This document shows, in pieces, positions 1 to 9,116 of a stretch of DNA of 58,624 nucleotides. Numbering within the stretch: position 1 is the stretch's first letter; the number at the start of each line of letters is the position of its first letter. The notes below the pieces were generated by a model. It was not told the origin of the DNA, made no database searches, and was given only the letters and a program-made list of their open reading frames with translations. The position numbers were made by a program, and so were the translations under genes. Source of the stretch: Tropicimonas sediminicola (lineage in GTDB: Bacteria; Pseudomonadota; Alphaproteobacteria; Rhodobacterales; Rhodobacteraceae); contig NZ_FZOY01000014.1 of NCBI RefSeq assembly GCF_900188335.1, positions 1-58,624 of the forward strand. Direction: 5' to 3'.

Positions 1-43
1 AGAAAAAATCCAAAAACTCTCAATACGATATCCCAAACATAAA

Positions 44-78
44 ACAGCCCCAGTTGGACAAAACCCAACCAGGGCTGT
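44..78. terminator. hairpin, possible terminator at left edge
   Basis: The arms ACAGCCCCAGTTGG and CCAACCAGGGCTGT pair except for two central mismatches, around a short A-rich loop. There is no T-run after it on the plus strand, while the minus strand reads TTTT after the stem. It may end a gene lying left of the window. A smaller CCCGT/ACGGG hairpin follows at about 82-93. Confidence 0.45.
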
Positions 79-197
79 TCCCGTCTCACGGGTAGTGATC
101 GCATTTCAGGACCAACTTGAAATCCTCCGATGTTTTCGCGAGGGTGCCGCGTGACAGGGTGCGAATTTCCGCGCCAGCAATCCCGGGAGAGAGAGTC

Positions 198-1229
198 ATG
201 ACCTATGTCGCCGCCGCCGACCGTTACGAGCGTATGAAATACCGCCGTTGTGGCCAGTCCGGACTGTTGCTGCCCGCGATCTCGCTCGGGCTCTGGCACA
301 ATTTCGGACACGACACTCCGCACCAGACCAAGCGCGATATCTGCCGCACGGCCTTCGACCACGGGATCACCCATTTCGACCTGGCGAACAACTACGGCCC
401 GCCTCCCGGTTCGGCCGAGGAAGCCTTCGGCGAGCTGCTGCGGACCGATTTCCGCGACCACCGGGACGAGATGATCATCTCGTCCAAGGCCGGTTACCGG
501 ATGTGGGACGGGCCCTATGGGGAGATGGGCAGCCGGAAATACCTGATCGCGAGCTGCGACCAGAGCCTGAAGCGGATGGGGATCGACTATGTCGACATCT
601 TTTATTCTCACCGCTTCGACCCCAACACGCCGCTGGAGGAGACCATGGGGGCGCTGGCCGACATCGTGCGTGCGGGCAAGGCGCTCTATGTCGGGGTTTC
701 ATCCTACAATTCGGCGCGGACGCGGGAAGCGGTGGCGATCCTGAAGGATCTCGGCGTGCCCTGCCTCATTCACCAGCCGAGCTATTCGATGCTCAACCGC
801 TGGGTCGAGCGTGACGGGCTGCGGGAGACGCTGTCCGAACTCGGCGTCGGCTCCATCGCTTTCTCGCCGCTGGCGCAGGGGATGTTGACCAACAAGTATC
901 TCAAGGGCGTGCCCGAGGGCAGCCGGGCGACCAAGGGTGGCTCGTTCCGGGACGGGTTCCTGACCGAAAGCGCGCTGCAGAGCATCCGCAACCTCAACGC
1001 GCTGGCGGAAAGCCGGGGGCAGACCCTGGCCCAGATGGCGATTGCCTGGGTGCTACGCGGTGGCGGGATCACCACGGCACTGATCGGGGCCAGCAGGCCC
1101 GAGCAGGTGGTGGATTGCGCGAAGGTGGTGGAGAACCTCGAGTTCACCGAGGAGGAACTGGCCGAGATCGACCGCCTGTCCTCGGAAGAGGACATCAACA
1201 TCTGGGCGCAATCCTCGGAAGGCGTCTGA
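198..1229 (+). CDS. aldo/keto reductase, YghZ (glyceraldehyde-3-phosphate reductase) type
   Basis: A 343-residue NADPH-dependent aldo/keto reductase, a cytosolic (beta/alpha)8 barrel. The N-terminal part (KYRRCGQSGLLLPAISLGLW) and FDLANNYGPPPGSAEEAFG match the YghZ/Mgr branch and the Kvbeta-like AKR family. The catalytic tetrad is visible as Asp/Tyr in DLANNYG, Lys in SSKAGY and His in YSHRFD. The C-terminal cofactor loop is IGASRPEQV. I chose the ATG at 198 because GGGAGAGAGAG lies just upstream; an in-frame start at 117 has no such site and would add a low-complexity leader. Family members reduce glyceraldehyde 3-phosphate or methylglyoxal; the substrate here is inferred. It converges on the next gene with a 9-base gap. 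Confidence 0.88.
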   Translation: MTYVAAADRYERMKYRRCGQSGLLLPAISLGLWHNFGHDTPHQTKRDICRTAFDHGITHFDLANNYGPPPGSAEEAFGELLRTDFRDHRDEMIISSKAGYRMWDGPYGEMGSRKYLIASCDQSLKRMGIDYVDIFYSHRFDPNTPLEETMGALADIVRAGKALYVGVSSYNSARTREAVAILKDLGVPCLIHQPSYSMLNRWVERDGLRETLSELGVGSIAFSPLAQGMLTNKYLKGVPEGSRATKGGSFRDGFLTESALQSIRNLNALAESRGQTLAQMAIAWVLRGGGITTALIGASRPEQVVDCAKVVENLEFTEEELAEIDRLSSEEDINIWAQSSEGV

Positions 1230-1238
1230 GCCGTCGCG

Positions 1239-1904
1239 TCAGGCGGGGAGCGGGGCGATCAGCTCCGCTCCCCGCGCGCGGTTGGAATTGACAACCGGAT
1301 CGACGCGGTGCCAGGCGAGGCTGCCTTCGGGCGCCGGGCGCATCAACCGCGCCGCGCCCTTGCCGGCCTCGCCGAGCCACATCGGCCAGTCCGCCGGATC
1401 CAGGATCACCGGCATCCGGTGGTGCAGGCTTTCCATCCCGTTGCCCGCCTCGCAGGTCACGATGGCGAGCGTGGTCAGCCGATCGCCCTCCCGCTCCCAG
1501 TCCTGCCAGATCCCCGCCATCACCATCGGCGCGGTGCCGGCGGGGTGGATGTACCAGGGAAGGCGCTCGCCCTCGGGGCCTTTGGTCCATTCATAGAAAC
1601 CGTCAGCCGGCACCAGGCAGCGGCACTCGCGCACGGCGGTGCGGAAGGCGGGTTTCTCGGCGATCGTTTCGGCACGGGCGTTGATGAGCAGGGGGCCGTC
1701 GGTCGGGCTCTTGTACCAATGGGGCAGGAAGCCCCAACGCATGGCGCGGAGCCGGCGCTGGCCGCTGTCGGAGACCGCAACGGCGAGCTGGTTGGTCGGG
1801 CAGATGTTGTAGCGCGACTCGTCCGGCAGGTCGTTGGACGGCACGGCATCGAAGAGCCGTGCCATTGCGTCCACGGGCATGGTGTTCACGAGGCGTCCGC
1901 ACAT
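1239..1904 (-). CDS. SOS response-associated peptidase family protein (YedK/HMCES)
   Basis: A 221-residue SRAP domain protein. In this family the N-terminal Met is removed and Cys2 forms a covalent thiazolidine link to abasic sites in single-stranded DNA, shielding them. All expected residues are visible: MCGR at the start, Asn75 in LLINARAET, Glu105 in ADGFYEW and His in the ESLHHRMPVIL motif. Length matches E. coli YedK. It follows the binding-protein gene on the same strand with a 44-base gap, but no functional link is evident. Confidence 0.93.
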   Translation of the reverse strand: MCGRLVNTMPVDAMARLFDAVPSNDLPDESRYNICPTNQLAVAVSDSGQRRLRAMRWGFLPHWYKSPTDGPLLINARAETIAEKPAFRTAVRECRCLVPADGFYEWTKGPEGERLPWYIHPAGTAPMVMAGIWQDWEREGDRLTTLAIVTCEAGNGMESLHHRMPVILDPADWPMWLGEAGKGAARLMRPAPEGSLAWHRVDPVVNSNRARGAELIAPLPA

Positions 1905-1948
1905 GAAACCAGTCTAGGCGATCCCGGCCCCGAAGGGCAGGGGGCCGA

Positions 1949-3034
1949 TCAGATGCCGGACTTGATCTTTGTCCAGAGCCGTGTGCCGAGGCGCAGCGTC
2001 TTGGGATCCCAGCCGTTGAAGACCCAGAGCGACTCGAGTGTCTCGCTGTCGGGGTAGATCGCCGGGTCGCCGATCACCTCTGCCTCGAGGAACTCCTGTG
2101 CCGGCAGGTTGCCGTTCGCGTAATAGACGTAGTTGGAGACGGCCGCGATGTTCTCCGGGTCGAGCATGAAGTTCACGAAGGCATGGGCGGCGTCGGAGTT
2201 CGGCGCGTCGGCCGGGATCGCCATCTGGTCGAACCACATGGCCGAGCCTTCGCGGAACGCGTGATAGGCGATCTCGACGCCGTTGTCGGCCTCGTCGGCC
2301 CGGTCGCGCGCCTGCAGGATGTCGCCGGACCAGCCGACGGCCACGCAGATCTCGCCGTTGGCGAGGGCGGTGATGTACTCGGAGGAGTGGAACTTGCGCA
2401 CGTAGGGGCGCACCGCCGCAAGCACCTCTTCGGCGGCGTCGAAGGCGGCCTTGTCCTTGGAATTCGGGTCGAGGCCGGCGTAGTTCATCGCGGCGGGGAT
2501 CATCTCGACCGGCGCGTCGAGGAAGTAGACGCCGCAGGCGCTGAGCTTTTCCATATTGGCCGGGTCGAAGACGAGCGCGAGGCTTTCGACCGGCGCGTCG
2601 GTGCCGAGGGCCTCGGTCACCTTGGCGACGTTGATGCCGACGCCGGTCGTGCCCCAGAGATAGTTGACCGAATAGGCATTCCCGGGGTCGAAATCGGCGG
2701 TGCGGTCAGTGATAAGGTCCCACTGGTTGCCGGCATTGGGCAGCTTGGCGGGGTCGAGTTCCTGGAACGCGCCGGCCAGGATCTGACGGCGCAGGAAGCT
2801 GTCGGACGGGACGACAACGTCGTAGCCGGAACCGCCGGCGAGCAGCTTCGTTTCGAGGATCTCGTTGGAATCGAAGACGTCGTAGACGACCTTGATGCCG
2901 GTCTCGTCCTGGAACTTCTGCAGCAACTCGCTGTCGATGTAGTCGGACCAGTTGTAGACGTGGACTTCGTCTGCCCGGGCGCCGGTGGCGGCGAGGGACA
3001 GGGCGGCTGTCAGGCAAAGGACTTTGGAAGGCAT
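1949..3034 (-). CDS. polyamine-type ABC transporter substrate-binding protein (PotF/PotD family)
   Basis: A 361-residue periplasmic binding protein. Residues 1-21 form a signal peptide ending in GARA. The mature protein begins EVHVYNWSDYIDSELLQKF, the classic PotF/PotD opening, and continues with YDVVVPSD and the ligand-cleft segment SVNYLWGTTGVGIN. It should deliver putrescine or spermidine to an inner-membrane ABC transporter, but no permease or ATPase gene is in the window, so it is an orphan here. It lies 113 bases downstream of the 5'-nucleotidase gene, with a remarkable set of hairpins in between. No strong Shine-Dalgarno site is visible before the ATG. Confidence 0.9.
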   Translation of the reverse strand: MPSKVLCLTAALSLAATGARADEVHVYNWSDYIDSELLQKFQDETGIKVVYDVFDSNEILETKLLAGGSGYDVVVPSDSFLRRQILAGAFQELDPAKLPNAGNQWDLITDRTADFDPGNAYSVNYLWGTTGVGINVAKVTEALGTDAPVESLALVFDPANMEKLSACGVYFLDAPVEMIPAAMNYAGLDPNSKDKAAFDAAEEVLAAVRPYVRKFHSSEYITALANGEICVAVGWSGDILQARDRADEADNGVEIAYHAFREGSAMWFDQMAIPADAPNSDAAHAFVNFMLDPENIAAVSNYVYYANGNLPAQEFLEAEVIGDPAIYPDSETLESLWVFNGWDPKTLRLGTRLWTKIKSGI

Positions 3035-3072
3035 GGTCTTGGCACTCTGGCAGCTGGAATCAGGTGTGGGGA

Positions 3073-3126
3073 GCCGGACCGGAAGGGGCCGGTCCGGCAG
3101 GGGCGCGGATGCCCCCGCCGGACCGG
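3073..3126 (-). promoter_or_regulatory. three-armed alternative hairpin in leader of binding-protein gene
   Basis: Three 10-base arms are present: GCCGGACCGG at 3073-3082, its exact complement CCGGTCCGGC at 3089-3098, and GCCGGACCGG again at 3117-3126. The middle arm can pair with either flank, giving two mutually exclusive perfect stems. The stem made with 3117-3126 also encloses an inner GGGGC/GCCCC stem. It lies between the 5'-nucleotidase stop (3148) and the binding-protein start (3034). No T-run follows, so it may be an mRNA-stabilising or switching structure rather than a simple terminator. Confidence 0.6.
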
Positions 3127-3147
3127 ATTGTCAATCGATGGATCGGG

Positions 3148-4746
3148 TCAGTCGACCTCGGTGATCCGCCCGTCGAGATAGGGCTCGTAGGGGCCCTTCT
3201 CGGCAAGGTAGTCGGCCACCACGACTTCGAGGCCGGGGCCGAAGTCATAGGCGTTCATGCCGTTGTCGGCGAAGATCCGGTAACCGTCGCCGCCGGAGCG
3301 CATGTAGTTGTTGGACACGACTCCATAGACCTTCTCGGGGTCGAGCGGCGCCCAGGCGTCGCCTTCCATGACCTGCACCTCGAGCACACGGCTGCCGGGC
3401 TCGGATTCCTTGTCCCAGGTGTATTTCATGCCGGAGACCTGCGGGAAGCGGCCGGCGCCTTCCTCGACCTGGCTGAGGCCGTTCTCGAGCGCGGCGATCA
3501 CGTCAGCGCCGGTGAGTTCGAAGGTCGCGATGGTGTTCTGGAACGGAAGCACGGTCAGCACCTCGCCCATCGTCACCTCGCCGCCGTCGATCGAGGCACG
3601 AAGGCCGCCGCCGTTCTGGATCGCGATCTGCACGCCCTGGTCGCGGACGCGGTCCAGCATGGCGTCGGCCACGAGGTTGCCCATCTGGCATTCCATGGCG
3701 CGGCAGTTCTCGCGGCTGCCGTCGATGATGTCGGAGCTTTCGGCGACGACCTTCTGCTTGATCTCCTCGATCGGGCCGGCGAGTTCCTTCACACGGGCTT
3801 CGATCTCGGCGTTCTTCTCGACGGAATTGTCGATCAGGATGGTGTCGCCGGCGGCGTAGACCAGCTTGCCGTCGTCGTCGAAAGTCGCCTCGAGATGGCC
3901 GAGGTATTTCGAATAGGCATAGGCCTGCACGACCGGAACCAGCGTGCCGTCTTCCTGGCTGACCCAGGTCGGGTAGGCGCCGGCGCGACTGGGGTCGGTG
4001 GCCGAGAGATAGGTGTGCGAGTGCCCGCCGACGATCAGGTCGATCCCGGGCACGGCGCGGGCGATCTCGATGTCCTTGGGCAGGCCGACGTGGGTCAGCG
4101 CGATGATCTTGTTGACGCCCTCGGCTTCCAGCGCAGCGACATCGGCGGTGAGCGCCGCGATCTCGTCCTCGAAGCCGACGTTGGGGCCGGGCGAGGCGGT
4201 TTCGGCTGTGTCGGTGGCCAGCGCGGAAACGAGGCCGATCTTTTCGCCGCCCACTTCGAGCACGACGGCGTTGCCGATCTTGTCCTTCAGCAGGTCTTCC
4301 TTGGTGAGGTCGAGGTTGCCCGAGATGATCGGGAAGCTCACCTTGTCGGCGAAGGCGGAGAGCGCCGCGGGACCGTCGTCGAACTCGTGGTTGCCCACGG
4401 CCATGGCGTCGAAACCGATGGCTTCCATGAACTCGGCCTCGGCCGCGCCCTTGTAGGTGGTGTACATCAGCGAGCCCTGGAACTGGTCGCCCGCGTCGAG
4501 GGTCACGACGTTCTGGCCGTCAAGTTCGGCGCGCTTGCTGTCGATCAGGGTCTTGAGCCGCGCGACACCGCCGAAGCACGCGCCTTCCGTCTCGTCCTCG
4601 GCCGAGCAGGTCGAGTCGTACTTGTTGATCGACTCGAGGCGGCTGTGCAGGTCGTTGATGTGAAGAATGTGCAGCGTGTAGTCGGCGGCGGCCGGGCTGG
4701 CGAGCAGCGCGGTCGCGGCAACCGTGGTCAGAAAACGCGTGGGCAT
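3148..4746 (-). CDS. bifunctional metallophosphatase / 5'-nucleotidase (UshA family)
   Basis: A 532-residue exported protein. The signal peptide is about residues 1-21 (MPTRFLTTVAATALLASPAA...). The N-terminal calcineurin-like domain shows HINDLHSR, DAGDQFQGS, VGNHEFDDG, ISGNLD and VGGHSHTYL, the dinuclear metal ligands. The C-terminal 5_nucleotid_C domain carries QNGGGLRASI, LPFQNTIATFELTG and the GRFPQVSG substrate loop. It should hydrolyse periplasmic nucleotides to nucleosides. I chose the ATG at 4746 because CGGGAGA lies 5-11 bases upstream and the signal peptide starts there; the frame stays open for another 154 codons but that part is not protein-like. Confidence 0.93.
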   Translation of the reverse strand: MPTRFLTTVAATALLASPAAADYTLHILHINDLHSRLESINKYDSTCSAEDETEGACFGGVARLKTLIDSKRAELDGQNVVTLDAGDQFQGSLMYTTYKGAAEAEFMEAIGFDAMAVGNHEFDDGPAALSAFADKVSFPIISGNLDLTKEDLLKDKIGNAVVLEVGGEKIGLVSALATDTAETASPGPNVGFEDEIAALTADVAALEAEGVNKIIALTHVGLPKDIEIARAVPGIDLIVGGHSHTYLSATDPSRAGAYPTWVSQEDGTLVPVVQAYAYSKYLGHLEATFDDDGKLVYAAGDTILIDNSVEKNAEIEARVKELAGPIEEIKQKVVAESSDIIDGSRENCRAMECQMGNLVADAMLDRVRDQGVQIAIQNGGGLRASIDGGEVTMGEVLTVLPFQNTIATFELTGADVIAALENGLSQVEEGAGRFPQVSGMKYTWDKESEPGSRVLEVQVMEGDAWAPLDPEKVYGVVSNNYMRSGGDGYRIFADNGMNAYDFGPGLEVVVADYLAEKGPYEPYLDGRITEVD

Positions 4747-4893
4747 CAAGAATCTCCCGGTTGAAGTTTTGCACAGATTGGACGGCCTTGACCGGCGGGT
4801 CAAATCCCAAGCGTGTGCGTGACGATAGGGAAAGGTGCCCTGCCCGGGCCGCCGATGCTTGACCGCGCGGCCCGCAGCGGGCAGAGGTCTCGC

Positions 4894-5232
4894 ATGCTGG
4901 TATTCAAGATCTTCCGCCGTGCCGAGTGGGAATCCTTTCGCAAGGAAGGGCAGACCCTGGGCGCGCCCGTCGACCTCGCCGATGGCTTCATCCACCTGTC
5001 CACCGCGAGCCAGGTCGCGGAGACCGCGGCGAAGCATTTCTCGACCGAGAGCGATCTCGTGCTGGTGGCGGTCGACACCGACCGGCTCGGCGCGGAACTC
5101 CGCTGGGAGCCGTCGCGCGGCGGGGCGCTGTTCCCGCATCTCTACCGGGCGCTGAAGAGCGGCGACGTGGTCTGGGACAAGTCCCTGCCGCTGGGCGCCA
5201 GCGGACATATCTTTCCCGAGGGCGTGGTGTGA
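4894..5232 (+). CDS. DUF952 domain protein
   Basis: A 112-residue cytosolic protein of the DUF952 family, recognised from [12 protein letters not shown], the conserved [12 protein letters not shown] and the LYRAL motif near the end. The family resembles glutathione-S-transferase-linked and dioxygenase-associated proteins, but its reaction is unknown. I chose the ATG at 4894 (AGAGG upstream) over a GTG at 4813. Its stop overlaps the pyrD start (GTGTGA), so the two are translationally coupled. It is divergent from the 5'-nucleotidase gene, 147 bases away. Confidence 0.85.
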   Translation: MLVFKIFRRAEWESFRKEGQTLGAPVDLADGFIHLSTASQVAETAAKHFSTESDLVLVAVDTDRLGAELRWEPSRGGALFPHLYRALKSGDVVWDKSLPLGASGHIFPEGVV

Positions 5233-6269
5233 GCTGGTACGACGAGGCGGGCCTGCGCCTGATCCGGATGTTCGATCCCGAAACCGGCCACGGGCTGTCG
5301 CTGCGTGCGCTGAACGCGGGGCTGGTGCGCCTGCCGGGGCAGATCACCTCGCCGCGGCTGCGGGTGCAACTGGCCGGGCTCGACCTGCCGAACCCGGTGG
5401 GGCTCGCGGCGGGGATGGACAAGAACGCTGTCGCGCTCGGTCCGCTCTCACGGGCGGGGTTCGGTTTCCTCGAAGTCGGGGCGACGACGCCGCGGCCGCA
5501 GCCGGGCAACCCGAAGCCGCGGCTCTTCCGCCTGCCGGAGGACCATGCCGTCATCAACCGGTTCGGCTTCAACAACGAGGGCATGGCGGCGATGGCCGCG
5601 CGGCTGGAGAAGCGGCCGCAGGGCACGGTGATCGGGCTGAACCTCGGGGCCAACAAGGACAGCGCCGACCGGGCGGCCGATTTCGCCACGGTGCTGGAGA
5701 CCTGCGGGCCGATGCTCGATTTCGCGACCGTCAACGTCTCCTCGCCCAACACCGAGAATCTGCGGGACCTGCAGGGCAAGGCGGCGCTCGAGGCGCTGTT
5801 GCGCGGCGTGCTCGGGGTGCGTGACGGGCTGGCGCGGCCGATCCCGATCTTCCTCAAGATCGCGCCGGACCTGACCGAGGCCGAGATCGCCGACATCGCG
5901 ACCGTTGCCGGGCAGGTCGGCATCGACGGCATCGTCGCCACCAACACCACGCTCTCCCGCGAGAGGCTGCGCGGGGCCCATGCCGCCGAGACGGGCGGGC
6001 TTTCGGGCGCGCCGCTGTTCGAGAAATCCACCGCCGTGCTGGGCCGGCTCCATGCGGAGACCGGCGGGGCGATCCCGCTGATCGGCGTCGGCGGCGTCGG
6101 CTCGGGCGCGCAGGCCTATGCCAAGATCCGCGCCGGGGCGACGGCGGTGCAGCTCTACACCGCGCTGGTCTATGGCGGGATCGGGCTGGTGGAGACGATC
6201 CTGCGCGATCTGGAGGCGCTGCTGAAGCGTGACGGCTTTGCCACCGTCGCCGAGGCGGTGGGCGCCTGA
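5229..6269 (+). CDS. pyrD: dihydroorotate dehydrogenase (quinone), class 2
   Basis: A 346-residue membrane-associated flavoprotein that oxidises dihydroorotate to orotate with quinone as acceptor, step four of pyrimidine synthesis. It shows the N-terminal amphipathic helix of class 2 enzymes ([20 protein letters not shown]), [33 protein letters not shown], the catalytic-base segment [19 protein letters not shown] and the FMN-binding IGVGGVGSG. The start is the GTG at 5229, inside the stop of the DUF952 gene. Longer readings in this frame only add the antisense-like overlap with that gene. Confidence 0.95.
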   Translation: MSWYDEAGLRLIRMFDPETGHGLSLRALNAGLVRLPGQITSPRLRVQLAGLDLPNPVGLAAGMDKNAVALGPLSRAGFGFLEVGATTPRPQPGNPKPRLFRLPEDHAVINRFGFNNEGMAAMAARLEKRPQGTVIGLNLGANKDSADRAADFATVLETCGPMLDFATVNVSSPNTENLRDLQGKAALEALLRGVLGVRDGLARPIPIFLKIAPDLTEAEIADIATVAGQVGIDGIVATNTTLSRERLRGAHAAETGGLSGAPLFEKSTAVLGRLHAETGGAIPLIGVGGVGSGAQAYAKIRAGATAVQLYTALVYGGIGLVETILRDLEALLKRDGFATVAEAVGA

Positions 6270-6306
6270 GCCCCGCAGGGCGCATATCGGTCCGATACCT
6301 CACCTG

Positions 6307-6315
6307 TGCTATACT
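6307..6315 (+). promoter_or_regulatory. possible extended -10 promoter element
   Basis: TGCTATACT has the TGn plus -10 form (TATACT). It lies 88 bases before the SnoaL-like gene, in the 133-base gap after pyrD. No convincing -35 box is visible. A short palindrome (ATCGG-T-CCGAT) lies about 20 bases upstream. Confidence 0.3.
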
Positions 6316-6402
6316 TCTCCCCGTTGCCACGTCGACGGGCGCGCCCGTCCGTAACGAGTCTCCAACAAGAAGTCGGATCTGACTGGCAAGGGGAGGACCA
6401 CC

Positions 6403-6732
6403 ATGGCCGTATTCGAGAAGATGGCTGCCGCGAGACGCGCTCGCGACGTGAAGGCCTATACCGATCTGATGGCGGAAGATTGCGTTTTCGTGCGGCACCA
6501 GAGCGGCACGACGATGAACAAGGCCGAGATCACCGATCTGCTGGACAACATGATGCAGAACGGCGGCAATTTCGGGGAGGAGCGCTGCGTCTACGAGAAC
6601 GACGACATCATGGTCGTCCACTCGATCAACGATTATCCCGACGGGTCGCGCGAGGCCGTTCTGGCGGCCTACAGCCTGAAGGACGGCAAGATCACCCGGC
6701 TCGAGACCGGCGCCACGCCGCTCAAGGCCTGA
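6403..6732 (+). CDS. SnoaL-like / NTF2-fold protein
   Basis: A 109-residue protein with the cone-shaped NTF2 fold pattern: an N-terminal helix (FEKMAAARRARDVKAYTDLMAEDCVFV), a middle helix (KAEITDLLDNMM) and C-terminal strands ending KDGKITRLETGATPL. Such proteins act as isomerases, hydrolases or simple binding folds. No specific substrate can be read. A GGGGAGG site sits 10 bases before the ATG. It is convergent with the MATE exporter gene, with an 18-base gap. Confidence 0.75.
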   Translation: MAVFEKMAAARRARDVKAYTDLMAEDCVFVRHQSGTTMNKAEITDLLDNMMQNGGNFGEERCVYENDDIMVVHSINDYPDGSREAVLAAYSLKDGKITRLETGATPLKA

Positions 6733-6750
6733 TCGCCGGGCGGGCCGCGG

Positions 6751-8082
6751 TCAGCCGACGACCGCGGTCCGCTCCAGCGCGCCGTAGCGGGTGCCGAGCG
6801 TCGCGCCACGTGCGACGAAGGAGATCAGCAGCGCCATCCAGAGCCCGTGGTTGCCGAAGGCCGGCATCAGGACGGCCAGCGCGGCGCCGTAGATCGCCAC
6901 CGAGACGATCATCATGTTGCGCATGTCCCGCGAGCGGGTGGCGCCGATGAAGATGCCGTCGAGCATCCAGGCCGGCCCGCCGAGCAGCGGCGCGAGCGCC
7001 ATCCAGGGCAGGTAGAGCCGTGCGGCCGCGCGCACGTCCTCGGCGGTGGTCATGGTGTCGATGATCGCGCCGCCGAAGAGCGCGAAGGCAAGCGAGAGCA
7101 CCACGCAGCAGCCGATGCCCCACTGGCTTGTCGCGATCGCGCTCCGGCGCAGCAGGTCGCGACGGTGCGCCCCGAGCGCCTGCGCGACCAGCGCCTCGGC
7201 GGCGAAGGCGAAGCCGTCCATCGCGTAGGCGGTGACCTCGAGGAACTGCAAAAGCACCTGGTTGGCGGCCAGCTCCACGTCGCCCAGATCGGCGCCGTAG
7301 AACAGGAACGAGACGAAGACGATCTGCAGCAGCAGCGAGCGGATCAGGATGTCGGTGTTGACCGAGGCCATGTGGACCAGCCGTTCGCGGTCGAAGACCC
7401 GGCCCGGATCGCGCCAGGAGGGGATCGCGAAGGCGTCGCGGCACAGCCAGATGGCCAGCGCCATGCCCGACCATTCGGCGATGAAGGTCGCATAGGCCAC
7501 GCCCTGGACGCCCCAGTCGAAGCCGAGAACGAAGAGGAAATCGAGCCCGATGTTGAGGCCGTTCATGGCGAGCTGGATCGCCAGAACGGAGCGCGTGCGC
7601 TCCTGCGCGATCAGCCAGCCGGTGAAGCCGAAGACGGCGATGGCGGCAGGCGAGGACCAGACGCGGATCGACATGTATTGCCGGGCCAGCGTCTCGACCT
7701 CCTCCGAGGCGGGCGAGATCATGAAGGCGCCGGCAAAGATCGGCTTCTGCAGCAGGATCAGGACAAGCCCCGCCGTCCAGGCGATCAGGATCGCACGGGT
7801 GAGGAGCGCCGCGACCTCGGCCGAATTGCCGGCGCCATGCGCCTGGCCCACCAGCCCGGTTGTGCCCATCCGCAGGAAGCCGAAGATCCAGTAGATCGTG
7901 GTCAGGATGATCGCGCCGATGCCGACCGCGCCGATCGGGGCGGCTTCGCCGAGCTGACCCACGACGCCGGTGTCGACAATGCCGAGGATCGGCACGGTCG
8001 CGTTGGAAAGCACGATGGGCAGCGCCACCGCGAGGATGCGCCGGTGAGAGACCGGTCCCGTTCCGAGCGCCGCGTCAGTCAC
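6751..8082 (-). CDS. MATE family efflux transporter (DinF/NorM-like)
   Basis: A 443-residue inner-membrane protein with about 12 hydrophobic segments in two similar halves. The first helix region HRRILAVALPIVLSNATVPI and GIVDTGVVGQLG are typical of MATE carriers of the DinF branch, which export drugs or metabolites in exchange for Na+ or H+. The start is a GTG at 8082 that overlaps the end of the upstream thioesterase gene by 8 bases, so the two hotdog genes and this exporter form one operon. The substrate is unknown. Confidence 0.9.
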   Translation of the reverse strand: MTDAALGTGPVSHRRILAVALPIVLSNATVPILGIVDTGVVGQLGEAAPIGAVGIGAIILTTIYWIFGFLRMGTTGLVGQAHGAGNSAEVAALLTRAILIAWTAGLVLILLQKPIFAGAFMISPASEEVETLARQYMSIRVWSSPAAIAVFGFTGWLIAQERTRSVLAIQLAMNGLNIGLDFLFVLGFDWGVQGVAYATFIAEWSGMALAIWLCRDAFAIPSWRDPGRVFDRERLVHMASVNTDILIRSLLLQIVFVSFLFYGADLGDVELAANQVLLQFLEVTAYAMDGFAFAAEALVAQALGAHRRDLLRRSAIATSQWGIGCCVVLSLAFALFGGAIIDTMTTAEDVRAAARLYLPWMALAPLLGGPAWMLDGIFIGATRSRDMRNMMIVSVAIYGAALAVLMPAFGNHGLWMALLISFVARGATLGTRYGALERTAVVG

Positions 8083-8584
8083 GGGTGGGCATCAGGAAGT
8101 GGCCGGTGGCCTGCGCGAAGAGGCGCGCGCGGTTGTCCTGCCAGGCCTCCACGTGGACGCTGGCGTAGCGGCGGCCGGAGCGGTTGACGCGGGCGCGGGC
8201 ATAGGCGTCGCGCGGCAGGCCGGTGCGCAGGTAGTCGACGGTCATGTCGATGGTCTTTGGCAGGCGCGGCATCCAGTCGGGCCCGATCTCGGCGAGGTCG
8301 ACGGCGCCGGTCTCGATCTCTTCCCACAGGATCGACCAGCCGAGGCCGACGATGGCCGTGACCTCCAGGAAGGACGCCGTCGCCCCGCCGTGCAGCGCCG
8401 GCAGCACCGGGTTGCCGATATGGGCATCGCGATAGGGCAGGATCGCGGTGAGCTCGTCGCCCTTGCGGTCGAACTCGATCCCGAGAAACGAGATGTAGGG
8501 CACGCCGGCGACCAGCGCATGCAGCGCCCGGTCGCGCCGTTCCTTGACCACCTGGACCGGTTCCGGGCGGTTCGCGCCGCTCAT
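8075..8584 (-). CDS. PaaI-family hotdog thioesterase (first of a pair)
   Basis: A 169-residue single hotdog domain. It shows FLGIEFDRKGDELTAILPY, the conserved PALHGGATASFLE helix and a C-terminal RRYASVHVEAWQDN strand. Family members hydrolyse acyl- or aryl-CoA thioesters. The HGG motif is intact; the acidic partner on the hotdog helix may be Glu in SFLE. It overlaps the second hotdog gene by 4 bases (ATGA) and the exporter by 8. The MerR regulators and acyl-CoA genes begin just upstream in the opposite direction, which suggests acyl-CoA turnover. Confidence 0.85.
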   Translation of the reverse strand: MSGANRPEPVQVVKERRDRALHALVAGVPYISFLGIEFDRKGDELTAILPYRDAHIGNPVLPALHGGATASFLEVTAIVGLGWSILWEEIETGAVDLAEIGPDWMPRLPKTIDMTVDYLRTGLPRDAYARARVNRSGRRYASVHVEAWQDNRARLFAQATGHFLMPTRD

Positions 8585-9024
8585 GACCTTGCCTCCTTCC
8601 GCTGGAAGGTGAAGGCGCCGACCGAGGAGGCCACCTGCGAGCCGTCCTCCTCGTCCATCGCGGTGGCGCGCACGAAGGCCACGGTGCGGGTGGTGTGGTA
8701 GCAGAAAGCCTCGCAGGTGATCCGCTGGCCGGGCCGGGCGGGGCGCATGTAGTCGATCCGCAGGTCGAGCGTCGCGGTCACGCCGGAGCCGCCCTTGGCG
8801 GACATCACCGACGCGCCGCTCGTGGTGTCCATCAGGGCCGAGACCGCCCCGCCGTGGATCACCCCGGTCCGCGGATCGCCGATCAGCCGTTCGTCATAGG
8901 GCATGGAGATGATCGCATGCCCCTCGCCGATCGCCTCCAGCTTCATCCCGAGGGCCTTCGAGAAGGGCAGGGCCTCGATGAAGGTCCGGCTGCTTATGGT
9001 GCTGTCCATCGGCTCGCTCCGCAT
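8581..9024 (-). CDS. PaaI-family hotdog thioesterase (second of a pair)
   Basis: A 147-residue hotdog-fold thioesterase, a distant paralogue of its neighbour. It has LGMKLEAIGEGHAIISMPYDE, then GVIHGGAVSALMDTTSG, where Asp in ALMDTT is the usual catalytic acid, and DLRIDYMRPA. I chose the ATG at 9024 because AGGAGG lies 7-12 bases upstream; an in-frame ATG at 9102 lacks one. It is the first gene of a three-gene operon that ends with the MATE exporter, and it is divergent from a MerR regulator. Confidence 0.87.
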   Translation of the reverse strand: MRSEPMDSTISSRTFIEALPFSKALGMKLEAIGEGHAIISMPYDERLIGDPRTGVIHGGAVSALMDTTSGASVMSAKGGSGVTATLDLRIDYMRPARPGQRITCEAFCYHTTRTVAFVRATAMDEEDGSQVASSVGAFTFQRKEARS

Positions 9025-9116
9025 TGCGATTCCTCCTGCGCTTATCAAGTTCAGCGAGGCCTCGCGCAAGGGCGGGAATCCTGTTCTTCCCCCATTGAAC
9101 ATTGCTCACGGGAGGC

